Source: Heracleum sosnowskyi (Eukaryota; Streptophyta; Magnoliopsida; Apiales; Apiaceae). From it: a stretch of 64,000 bases of DNA. The translations under genes and the position numbers were made by a program. Where the stretch lies: NCBI GenBank assembly GCA_030848705.1, contig CM061243.1, positions 113,422,674-113,486,673 on the forward strand, in the 5' to 3' direction. Shown piece by piece: positions 11,676 to 22,180 of the stretch (positions within the stretch are counted from its first letter, which is position 1; every line of letters begins with the position of its first letter). The notes beneath the pieces are model-generated. The model saw only the letters and a list, made by a program, of their open reading frames with translations. It had not been told where the DNA came from and did no database searches.

Positions 11676-12830
11676 ATAATTTTTCAATGAACTAAGAATT
11701 TCAATGAGTCAATTTATCGATGCGAAATGATAATTATACTCTCAAATTTCGAAATGACATTTTAATTTATATTATAATTATCTCATATCAATATATCTGT
11801 AACTCATAAAATACGTTGAAATTAATGAAATTTACGAAATATTTTAGAACATGCCCGTGCCTCGCACGGGCTATAAAGCTAGTTAATACCAAAACTAGAA
11901 AAAATCTCAATTGTCTTTTAAATATTTAATAATGGAGAAAACTAAATATACAATTTCAATATTCTTGCATTTAAAATCTCTACTAATAGAGTAAAGTAAA
12001 TATAATATTCTTGCATTTAAAATCTCTACTAATAGAGAAAGTAAATACACAATAGATCTTTACCGATGGAGAAAACTAAATATCACTAATGGAGGAAACT
12101 AAATATTTGATTATAATATTCTTGCCTTCAAAATATCTAAATTATAAAAAAAAGTGTATTACCTTACATTATTTTAAATTTTCTTCTATTATTATCTAAA
12201 TATTCTAATAATATTTCTTTTCAAATGAAATTAACATCTTAACATTCTCTTCTCCTAAACTTTCTTCTTTTTTATGTGATATAATAGGAAATACCGGAAC
12301 ATTTTGATAAATAAGAAGTTAAGAAATTAGATCGGTTTTGCATAATAAATTAAGTAATTAATACCAAAGATTAAAAAAAATCGCAATTGTCTTTTAAATA
12401 TTTACTAATGGAGGAAACTAGATATACAATTTCAATATTCTTGCATGAGAAAAGTAAATATAATATTCTTGTATTTAAAATCTCTACTAATGAAGAAAGT
12501 AAATATACAATATATCTTTACTAATGGAGGAATCTAAATATTACAAATGTAGGAAACTAAATATTCAATTATAATATTCTTGCATTCAAATATCTAAATT
12601 AAAAAAAAAAGTGTATTACTTTACATTATTTTGAATTTCCCTTTATTATTATCTAGATATTCTCATAATATTTATTTTCAAATGAAATTAGCATCTTAAC
12701 ATTCTGTTCTCCTAAACTATATTTTTTAATGTAATATAATAGAAAATACAAGAACATATTGGTAAATAAGAAGTTAAGAAATTAGATCGGTCTTGCATAA
12801 GAAATTAAGTAATTACTTGGTAAATAATTA

Positions 12831-13740
12831 ATTACCTTTAATACTTTCATACCATCAACTAATTAATAGTATAAATATACACCTCTGTTAATTGTCTACT
12901 GCAATTTTTGTTGTCAACATTGTTCTTCTTTACTTTTATGTTTGTTCATGTTAAAAGTGTGTATACGAGTACATGAGTATGAGACTTTTTCCTTTATGTT
13001 ATTTATCTTATTACGTTTGTTTGTATCCATGATTATATTAAAATCTTTGACAAGACAAGTTATTTGTTATTAGTGTTGATTGAGTTAAGACATAGATTAA
13101 CAAGGAGGATGATTCATTAGTTAATCAGTTAAAATAATAGGCCGAGCAAGGTGATTTTCATGTACATTCAGTTGTGAATTGATTTATATGTTTATGTGTG
13201 TACGTTATACAAGGTAACTCGAAAGTGGAGAATTCATCGGGTCTTCAAAAACAAATTGTATCATTGTTTTTTAACGTTTAGATAGTTATTGCTCTAATTT
13301 TTATGAGAAAATATTATATCTTTTAGTAAAATATTTTCTGTAATTCATACACGAAAATTCAAAGATAAAAATTGTATATTAAGAAATTTATAGTGTATGT
13401 ATTTCGAAAATATCATGTTAAGATTTATTCAACTGAAGAAAGTATTTAGTGTGTGATTTTTTAATAAAATTCAATAAGTCAGTGCATCTATAACAAAAGT
13501 CATACACGAATAACAAACATTGAGAAAATGTCATTAAATTATTATTTTTAAAAGAAAGAGGTTGTTGTTGTTTTTTGTTTTGACAAAAAAAGATTATTAT
13601 TAATAAAAAATTCTCTCAGCAACAAAAATGATGTTTTTTCATATTTTTGATTTTTTTTCTTACTGGGAGTAGATTTGGAGGTAGTGAAGATTTTAATAGC
13701 TCTGAAGGTATAATTGTAGTTTTTTATTGAACGATTTAGA

Positions 13741-13783
<43 letters not shown>

Positions 13784-13905
13784 CAAAACAAAACTTAATT
13801 TTATATTAGAAATATTATTTTATTTAAAAACATATTTTGTAGAATATTTTTTGAAATTTTTTAGAGATATTATTATAAAGCCACTGCGAAGCGCGGCTTA
13901 GTAAA
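12831..13905. other. Gene-free AT-rich stretch
   Basis: No ORF, RNA gene or known element is recognised except a (TA)n run at about 13744-13780. Confidence 0.6.
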
Positions 13906-13909
13906 CTAG
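13880..13909 (+). mobile_element. Helitron 3' end, second hairpin type
   Basis: Stem GCC(A)CTGC / GCGCGGC with loop GAA, then TTAGTAAA, CTAG (13906-13909) and T. The same terminus occurs inverted at 42004-42033. The matching left end is not established. A segment with GTGAGGTGGCGCTCTCA near 7695 recurs (inverted) near 54140 and could mark the other end of this family. Confidence 0.55.
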
Positions 13910-14020
13910 TTGTTGCAAATGGAGTTGCAAACATGGTTGCAAGGGTTGCAAAATAACGTATTTTTGTAAATAATTTCTGCAACTTGGGTACTTTTGAAAA
14001 AAAATCCTAATTTTTTATGA

Positions 14021-14607
14021 ATAACTTTAAATGTAAAGCAACAAGGTGGTGGACAGGCTTCAAGTAGTAGGGCTTCTGGTAGTAGATGTGGATGGAAATG
14101 TCCAGATCCAGGGTGGTATAAAGCTAATGTGGATGCTGCTATACATGAGGGGTCGTCTCAATTCAGAGTTGGGATGGTTCTCAGAGATGATACAGGAGTT
14201 TTTGTGGCTGGTATGGTAAAGAGGTTTGATGAAAATGCCACCGTGTTGGAAGCAGAAGCAACAGGAATGTATGAAGTGCTGCAGTGGGTGTGTGGTTTGG
14301 GTGTCTCTCAGGTGGTTGTGGAAAGTGATTCGCTAGTTGTGGTTGATGCCTTGAACAAGAACAGGAAGTATGTATCCGAGGTTGGCTCTATTTTCGAAAG
14401 TTGCAGGGTCGTCCTTCAACAACGGTGTGATTTAAAAGTTCAACACGTTCGACGTCAAGCAAATAAAGTAGCTCATAGTATAGCTAAAATCCCTTGTATG
14501 TCAGGATCGATGAACTGTTTTAGTACTCCTCCTCCCTGTGTGTTGGAGCTGATTGTATCTGATTCGTTTTCTTCTTAATGAAATTTTAGTTTCAAAAAAA
14601 AATGTAC
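14021..14607 (+). pseudogene. LINE 3' remnant encoding an RNase H-like domain
   Basis: Open frame from 14021 to TAA at 14576-14578. The protein contains W..PDPGWYKANVDAAI, GMVLRDDTG, EAEA, VVVESDSLVVVDALN and HVRRQANKVAHSIAK, the pattern of the plant LINE-type RNase H (RVT_3-like) domain with the expected acidic residues. No reverse transcriptase precedes it, and A-rich DNA follows the stop (14595-14602), so this is read as a 5'-truncated LINE. A domesticated RNase H-like gene is less likely; no promoter or intron is seen. Confidence 0.7.
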
Positions 14608-14653
14608 AATAAAGTTTCCATAAAATAATATTTCATAAATTATACTCATTCTA

Positions 14654-14888
14654 GCCCGCAAGGGTTGTCTCAGTTGGTTAAAGAGAGGTTAAATAACCTC
14701 TTGGTCACAGGTTCGAATCCCAGGGAGGGGGACGAATTTGTGATTATGCCTCCTGGGGCAGAGCCTGTCGCTTAATTGCGGTTTACCTTGGTTCACGTAG
14801 TTTGCAGGCTATTACGTGAGCCCGTGGGGTTTACCCAGTGCGCACCCGAAGGGTAGCGGCTGCGGGTTCCCTACGATAAAAAAAAAAA
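14654..14888 (+). mobile_element. tRNA-derived SINE (Au-like) with perfect TSD
   Basis: The 5' part carries A-box-like TCTCAGTTGGTTAAAGA and B box GGTTCGAATCC. The 3' part has GGGTAGCGGCTGCGGGTTCC, a hallmark of Au-type plant SINEs, and ends in an A run. A 17-bp duplication (AAATTATACTCATTCTA) flanks it at 14637-14653 and 14889-14905. Pol III transcription and LINE-dependent mobilisation are family knowledge. Confidence 0.9.
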
Positions 14889-14905
14889 AAATTATACTCA
14901 TTCTA

Positions 14906-16121
14906 AGTTTAATTATTTTCTCATATAAAAAGGGAATTTAATAATTTTCTTTGATGCCCACTTGATTCAGATTAAAAAATGATCAATTTCGATAAGCAAA
15001 AAATTAAAAAATCTTGTATATACATAAACGGTCATAAAAATATTACTAATTAATAATTATTCGTAAATATAAAAAATGTCAATTACATTTATAATTATAA
15101 TATCAATTTTTTTGATAAGTTATGAAGACATTAAAATCTTAATAAATGAAATTTTTTGTATCATATAATATTTGTTATCTATTAAGCTTTTTCAACACCA
15201 TTTTTATTAGAATTAAAATATATAATAATTTGATATATATTCTTTTTATCGAGATTATTAAGTAAAAGATTGAACAGTACTCTTATAAATAAGGCTTTTT
15301 CATAAATATGCAACCAACAAATCTTTTTACAATTTATCTTTTCAAAAAAAACATTGCAAAAATACAATTTTTTGATAATATTTTTTTAAAAAATGCAACC
15401 AAATCAACCAAATATAACATGTTTGCAACCATATGCAACTGAAGGTAACCTCACATACCCAAGTTCAGTTTTAAAATTTTCACGATTCATCAAATCAACT
15501 AAATTCTTACAACAGGTTGTATTTGGTTGCATAACGTATTTTTGTAAATATTTTATAAAAAATTGTATTTTTGCAGAAAACAAAAATATTAAAAATATTA
15601 TTTTTACAAATTTTTTGAGAAAATGATAAAATTGCAAAAAAAACGTAAAAAGGTGATATTTTTGGTAAATATTTTACAAATAATTATAGAGAAAATTAAT
15701 GCAAAGGGCAAGCATTTTTGTAATTATTTAAATTTATTTCCATATTCTACGTAAATGTTGTTGGGTTCAGATTACTAGTACGAGGTATATCAAGCTCACA
15801 ATTTTCGAAGTAGGGTTGCATATGGGGTTAAAATTGATCTCGTTAGGTCTTCGATTAAGATCGAATTGGACCAAAAACTGATTTTTTTCAAATTCATGGA
15901 CCTAGAAGATCATATCTATTATATTCAGTCTTGGAATCGGACCGGACCTATATGGAAGAAATTGACCAAATTCACACAAAAATTGGAGTCAGTTGCCCGA
16001 ATTACCCATTATCGGTAAAAGTGCCAATTTCACTTACTCATCCTTGCATCCAATACATGCGTATACTCAAATAAATAAATTAACTCCTCTTTGTCTATTG
16101 AATACTATTCAATCTCTCAAG
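14906..16121. other. Gene-free AT-rich stretch
   Basis: No gene recognised. TAACGTATTTTTGTAAAT near 15532 also occurs near 13953. A CGGACCGGACC segment near 15932 resembles (inverted) one near 56690, suggesting shared old transposon DNA. Confidence 0.5.
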
Positions 16122-16545
16122 GGCAAAAAGTGCCAAAAAAAAATGCTTGTGAAATTTCTAGTATACCCTTATTTTTCGTTTAATTACAAAAATGTCATTA
16201 TAATGTTATTTAAAAAAAATATATATGGGGGGAGTTGAACCCATAACCTTTGAATTAGAAGTGATAATCTCAACCACTACGCTAAACACTCATTTTGATA
16301 AAATTTTAAAATTTTGTTACTATATATTAAATGTCAACACGAGGGCAAAAAGTGCCAAGAAAATGCTTGTGAAATTCCCAGTATACCCTTATTTTTCGCT
16401 TAATTACAAAAATATCATTATAATGTTATTTTTTTTTAAAAATAGATGTGGGGAGTTGAACCCATAACCTTTGAATTAGAAGTGACAATCTCAACCACTA
16501 CGCTAAACACTCATTTTGATAAAATTTTAAAATTCATTATCTATA
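16122..16545. repeat. ~220-bp tandem duplication carrying tRNA-like segments
   Basis: 16122-16317 and 16344-16545 share GGGCAAAAAGTGCC, TATACCCTTATTTTTCG, ATTATAATGTTATTT and GAGTTGAACCCATAACC in order. Each copy contains a minus-strand tRNA-like segment (about 16226-16296 and 16441-16512) with TTTAGCGTAGTGGTTGAG as A box and GGTTCAACTCC as B box. They are related to the segment at 9283-9352. Confidence 0.75.
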
Positions 16546-16620
16546 AGTGCGAATACCCAAGATGTAATATCATTATTACTTGATTTCTTCTTGTAATTTA
16601 CTTGACAAAATAGGAGATTG

Positions 16621-17112
16621 TGTTAGGCCGAATACACAATATATAATCAATATAAGTATGATAATAACAATTGAGAACATTGTTTATGAATCAACAACTG
16701 AATTATATAAATAACTCTTCTCTCAATGATGTTAAAGAATCACAAAGAGCTGCTAGGTTACAAGAATTATGTATTCAGTATTCGCATCCCTTTTAGGGTT
16801 AACCTATCTGTGTTTATATAATACACAGTTACATAATCAATCTCTAATTGATATCCTATAAATCAGCTATACAATTTATATCAATCTAGGATTGCTTCTG
16901 TCTTCTGTCCCGTTTATTTAGCCATCTCAATATATTCTGCTTCTTTCCATATTCAGAATATATTGCTTCTAGAATCTTCAATTAAGCACCGACAGCTAAA
17001 GTAAACTCTCACCCCGTCAGACTTTAACAAACTATGACTGGCTTCTAGTAAACTCTGATGAGTACCTGTTGCTTAAACACTGATAAACAATCATCAGCAA
17101 TTATATCTAACA
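16621..17112 (-). repeat. 3' LTR of Copia element 1
   Basis: 492 bp, terminal TGTTAG/CTAACA. The PPT (minus strand AGTTGGGGGAGAT) lies at 17113-17125. It differs from the 5' LTR at seven positions, including 16680 (T vs C) and the two in CCATATTCAG vs CCATCTTCAT. Confidence 0.95.
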
Positions 17113-17258
17113 ATCTCCCCCAACTTGTGCATAATAAAAATGTACAAGTTATCAGATAATTGATGATGTCAAAACATATAACAAATGCAGTGTTTAAAAT
17201 ATATCAAAGTTTAACTTTAACTTAGAACAGAAAACTTTAAAAAACTTACAGTCAGACT

Positions 17259-20200
17259 TTACTTAATCTCTTCAATATCAGGCACTGTCCTGAGATAGTC
17301 AATGAGTAGCCTCCTTTCAGCTTTTTCTAGCTCATCCACCATTATTTCTTTCAATTCTTTAAGCTCTGGATCACTTTCTCCAGTCTGGTAGATAGCAGCT
17401 CTCAGAGAATAAATGATGTTCTTCCTCATTTCATTCCTTAGTCGGATAAAGTAAGATTTGTCTGACTCTAAGTTGAATTCCAAAACCTTTATACCCAGTG
17501 CTGTCTTGAACTTGGCACTGTTTCTCTTCATTTCAACAATCTTTCCATAAGCATCTCTGTACTTAGGAATATATGCACTTGAAACACCTCCTCCAAGCAT
17601 AGCTTTTGTTTTCAGCATCCTTTCTCTTAGAACTAGAGCAGCATTATGAGTACTTCTATTTTTGATTTTGAGAAGATATAGAACATACTCAAGCTCTTCC
17701 CATAGTTTCAATTGAACATCAGCTTCTCCTACTCTGTATACTCTTCCATCAGACATAAAGTATAACAGAACCTCTTTCTTTAATCCTCTATGATAAACCA
17801 TCTGAACAGACTCTAGTTTATCAAGGCTCTCTTGAGATACCCCAACACCAGGTTCTGCCAGTGATGAATGGTCAAAAGAACTGTTATTGATTCTCTTTTC
17901 TCTGTGTGAACCCAAACCAGATTTATCATAAGATTGCTTTCCATGTACTGTTCTGGTTTGAGAAAAGTCTACAGCTTCTAGCTTCAGAGTTTCAGAAAGT
18001 ACAGGTCTTAAGAAACCTTGGAGTTGTGGAGCTAGCTGAGTTTGTACAACTTGAGCATTGTCAGAGGTTGTCACAATTTTAGTAGAAATATCAACTTGAG
18101 CAACGCCAGAGGTTGATTGATTTAGCCTTGATTCAACTTGAGCAACGTCAGAGATTGAATAATTCTTCTTTGGTAACTGTCCTTCTTCTAATAGTATACC
18201 TTTTCCTTTATCAGTATTTGCAATCACATGCCTCCTTGTGTATTGTAAACTCTGTTGAGAGTTCACATTTTCTTTAATAGAAATTCCTAGTTCCTTTCTC
18301 CTGGGAGCCTTGGCCTTTTTCTTGTAAGTACCAGCTTCAACCTTCTTCTGGTGTTCTTCAGCAAGAAGTTTCATCTCAGCATCCATATCTTCTACTGTGG
18401 CTTCACCACCATGTTCTTCCATAAACAGTTTAGCAGCAATCTCTTCATCAGTAGTTGGATTTGATGAAATCACTAGACTTTTAAGTCTTGAAGAAGATTG
18501 ACCACCAGAGTTTAACCTCTCAGAGTTTGTCTGTCTATCCGAGTTTGACCTAAGTCTCCCTTGCTCTTGAGAAGACTTTGACCTTTTCTCTGCTCCTCTG
18601 CTTCCACCATCATTAGAATCATCCCTCAGTCTCAAGGTTGGAGTCCTTTTGCATTTGTCTTGAGGTACTTTCTCCCCCTTTTTGACATCATCAGGAATAA
18701 AAACTGATGTCAGCAACTCTAGTGATGTAGCAATAGAAGTAAGTTGAGAAGACATAGCAGTCTGATTCTCTTCCACCTTGCTTAGCCTCTGCTTGATTTC
18801 TTCTTGATCCTTGATCAGAGATGAAAATTGAGCTCTATCTTTCTTCAATGCTAATTCCTTAAGAGCAATATCATTACTCAATCCAATGACAACTTTGTGA
18901 GTCTCATCAAAGCGATTGTGCAATGATTTGACTTGAACAACTGTAGCCTTGAAATGTGTCAACAACTCAGGATTTGAAATCTCCTTTGCAGATTGAGCAA
19001 CAAAATCAGCAGTCCTTTGCTTGGAGAAGATACAATCAGCTCCTGACCAGTTTGCATAATGCATTTCCCTGTAATGAGCTTCAGTTGCATGTTGATTTTC
19101 TTTGATAGACTCTGCTGTAGGATCCCTTAGAAAAGGTATTGACTCATTATCATCAGAGTTTGAAAGTGCAGCATTGATCCCAGAGTTTGCATGATCAGAA
19201 TTTTCAGATGTGTGATCAGCATTATCAAAATCAACTCTAGCTTCATTAACATTTTCTGCTATCTGCTCTTCAATTTCTTCAGCAACATTGTCTGCAGTAG
19301 CCTCAGCGTTTATCTGTGCAGCTTCATGAATCTCAGAGTTTGCATTTACAAGAACCTCTGCTTCTACAGGAACAGACTCTGCAACAGCTTCTTCTTCTTG
19401 AACTACCTTTTCAACAGCATCTTCTTGCATATTCTCTGCTGTAGCATCATCCAATTTCTCTACAGCATCTCCAACTACCTGATCAACCTCCTCACCCATT
19501 TCAGGAATTTGATTAGTAACAGAGAGATTCTCTGTGTGAGTAGCAAGGGACTCTTCAATAATCAGGGTGGGTTGATCAGTTGCCACATCCTCAGTATCAC
19601 AAACACTGATACTAGGATGTGCTACATGAATTTTATCCATATCAAAATCAGCAAATAAAGCATCTTGCTCAAACATTTCAGCCTCTGTATCAGCATTTGC
19701 CATGTCAGGCACAATGGCTGCTTCAACATCTTCAGTAGCCTCCTGAATAATAACTTCAGGAGCTTCATCCTGGACAGCTTCAGTAGCTTCAACTTCTAAT
19801 TCTTCAAAGAGATAATTAGCTACCATCCTCTTCTTTCTCTGATGAAGAATTTCATGATCAACATCATCTTCATCAGTAGACAGTGGCATGTTAGCTCGAA
19901 CTTTTCTCTTGAAAGTTCTGTTCTTAATTCTACCACCAGACTGTGGTTGTTGAGAAGTAGAGGGTGGAGGTTCAGTGTTTAGTGATGAAATGTTCAGAGT
20001 TTGAGGTTCAGGTTCAGGTTGTGATTGTGGTTGTGGAAGATTATTTCCAAACTGTTGCACTCTCTCAGGTAATAGCAGAGCACCAACATTCCCTTTCTTA
20101 AGATCCTTGTTTGTTAAGTCAGAAAATATGCGTTTATGCAATCTAAACGACTGAATAACATCATCATCCAGAATCTCAATTTCAGGAACACAGAATGAAA

Positions 20201-20834
20201 ATAGTAGTTGACAAAAACGAGCAAAATAGACAACACCCCTTTTTTCTGTCATCTTTTCACCAATATTATGTAAAACTAATCTAGCAAAATCAAAGTGAGT
20301 ACCATAGAGTAAAGAATACCCGATTTGCAGACTGTCTGTAGGAATGGCATCCTAATTGGTGCATTTCTTCCCGAAAGCTCTTGTGATGCAATCAAAGAAG
20401 AAACTCCACTCCTTCCTCAAGAATGGACGCTTCAATTGACCCACCTTAGCCAATGACCCAGAGTAACCGATATCCCTCATCATTCTCAGCAGGTCTTCAT
20501 CGCCAACAGAAATTGTATAGGCATTGAAATCCTCAAAGTTCAGAGCATCACGAACAGTCACCGGAGTAATCACATACTCTTGGTTTTGATACTCAAAGAC
20601 AATTGACGGAGATCCAGCCTCTCCTCCATCATCATAAACACCTGTCTGCCAGAAGGTTCTAATTTGAGATCCAGACAACTTCGTTGGTTCAGTAAGAGCA
20701 TGCCCAATATCAGAATTTGCCAAGAAACGCTGAACCAATTGAAACGCCTCTGGTGCGTTGGCAGTGTTTAGTGGTGTTGCATAATTGTTAGGAACGAACT
20801 CTAACCCAGAAGAAACAAACGCTGTAGTCACCAT
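17259..20834 (-). pseudogene. Extra ORF downstream of pol in element 1, one in-frame amber
   Basis: One frame of about 1190 codons broken by a single TAG at 20354-20352; after it the frame stays open for about 1030 codons. The Met at 20834 (MVTTAFVSSG) is preferred because upstream in-frame codons lie in a C/T-rich leader. The N-terminal part (~150 aa, ending RKEWSFFFDCITRAFG) resembles RREWSFLFDALQKVF in the extra ORF of element 2, so the two are related. The middle is acidic and low-complexity. A coiled coil is likely around QEEIKQRLSKVEENQ, followed by Lys-rich patches. It occupies the position of the env-like or additional ORF of SIRE-type elements. I see no convincing signal peptide or fusion motif, so function is unknown. 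Confidence 0.75.
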
Positions 20835-22180
20835 TAGTAAGATTTGAAAGAATAACAAAGAATCAGATGCAAAAGCTCGAAAGAGTTTGAAAGTAGAAAA
20901 GTGTTTGTGAATATGTGTGTGTGACAATAGATGTGAATTGGAGTAAGATGTGAAAGGTTTAAACGTATGTGTGTGTATTGTTTAAATATGAAATTCAAAA
21001 TTAAAAACTGAACAGTTTTTAATCATTAATACACAACTGTCTTACTCCGTTAATCGTGTGAGTGGGACACGTGGCACACATGCAATGACTGACAGTAGTA
21101 ATTGGCAGTTTCCAATGCGCATGCGCAGTAAAAACAGCAACAATTACCGCCTTTTACACTTTCCTAGACACGCAACCTTTTTCTTCTGTTTAATACAAAT
21201 TAGAATCGTTACCAATCATACTCTTTTGTTTTCAAGAATGTTTTCTCAAAATTGTTAACTGTCTGAAACAAATAATTAATTTTAATCATCAGAGATTAAA
21301 ATAAAATTACCTCAGCGTAGAGTACACAGTTCATCAGTGTTTACCAATCCTCCTCCTTTATTCATAATCTCTTTTCTCTCAATGCACAGTTGTGAAAAAA
21401 TTGTGTGTGAATAGCAGAGTTTACTGAAATAAATATTTAGAGCATCTTAAAGTGCATAAAATCCACACAATAAATAAGTAAAAACTAGTTGTCCAAACTC
21501 TCATGTATAAAATAAAATCTGATTTCATCTAAACTCTGTACTATAAAATTTATTATTTTCACCCCCTTCGATTTTTTTTTAATTTTTCCAGTAATCAGTG
21601 GTTGGCACTAGTCACCAAAAATCAAAGATTTTAGCCCTTATATCATACAATAAGTTCCTGGGTCTTCCTAGGCACAACATGATCTCAAAGGAATTTGTGC
21701 ACTTTTTGGCATCTTTTGATTGGAGGGTGAAATATTTGCAACTAATTATCAGAGTTTAGACTTTTCATCAGTTAATACAATTAATTTATGAGAGAAAGTG
21801 CAAACAGCTAATACAGACTCAGTGTATAGGATCAATAAACTAAGAGATGCTATAAATATAGAGACAATATCATGCTGTGTAAAATTTCTGCACATTTTGA
21901 GATCAGATCATATATTACTCAGAAAGATTCATGATTACTTACTGAGAATCATGCTTCATACAGGTTTCTTCATCGGTCCATATATTTCAGACAATATCAC
22001 AATCAGAGTATAACATCAGAGATTAACTCAGACATTAACCGACAGAGTATGACTGACACTTTATGACTAACAGAGTTTACTATCAAAGTTTAACATACTG
22101 GTACAAATAACAGTTAACACATGCAAAGAACCATGAGCATAAAATCAATCATGTATAGATTTTGAATCTAACCAGTATCT
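20835..22180. other. Leader and spacer between pol and extra ORF of element 1
   Basis: Non-coding on both strands. The minus strand has a TATTTAAA-like box near 20980-20990 followed by a C/T- and CA-rich leader before the Met at 20834, similar in layout to the leader of the extra ORF in element 2. The pol stop is at 22181-22183. Confidence 0.5.

Larger units (their letters stand above)
9178..11882 (+). mobile_element. Complete non-autonomous Helitron with paralogous empty site
   Basis: Begins TCTATTATATATATAATAGA after an A. Ends with an 8-bp stem GCCCGTGC/GCACGGGC (11853-11871), an 8-nt spacer and CTAG (11879-11882) before a T. The uninterrupted tandem copy near 12354-12368 reads TAAGTAATTAATACC, which is exactly the left flank (TAAGTAA) joined to the right flank (TTAATACC). 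No Rep/helicase or other protein is encoded. The interior is AT-rich with direct repeats, a tRNA-like segment and two GA-rich blocks. Confidence 0.85.
8857..12830 (+). repeat. ~460-bp tandem repeat array (three copies), split by a Helitron
   Basis: Copies run from about 8876, 12052 and 12512. Each carries GGAAACTAAATATTC, TATAATATTCTTGCATTC, GTGTATTACCTTACATTA and GAAATTAGATCGGTCTTGCAT in the same order. With the 2705-bp Helitron at 9178-11882 removed, the spacing is about 460-470 bp. No ORF or known function. Confidence 0.7.

Noticed and set aside
10799..11687. Ser/Leu-rich frames on the minus strand
   Set aside because: Opposite-strand readings of the (GA)n run and duplicated purine-rich blocks in a Helitron.
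14129..14578. Host RNase H gene
   Set aside because: Truncated, A-rich 3' tail, no intron or promoter, and the domain type is that of plant LINE C-termini.
16226..16512. Functional tRNA genes
   Set aside because: A and B boxes are recognisable but acceptor and anticodon stems pair poorly and copies sit in repeat DNA.
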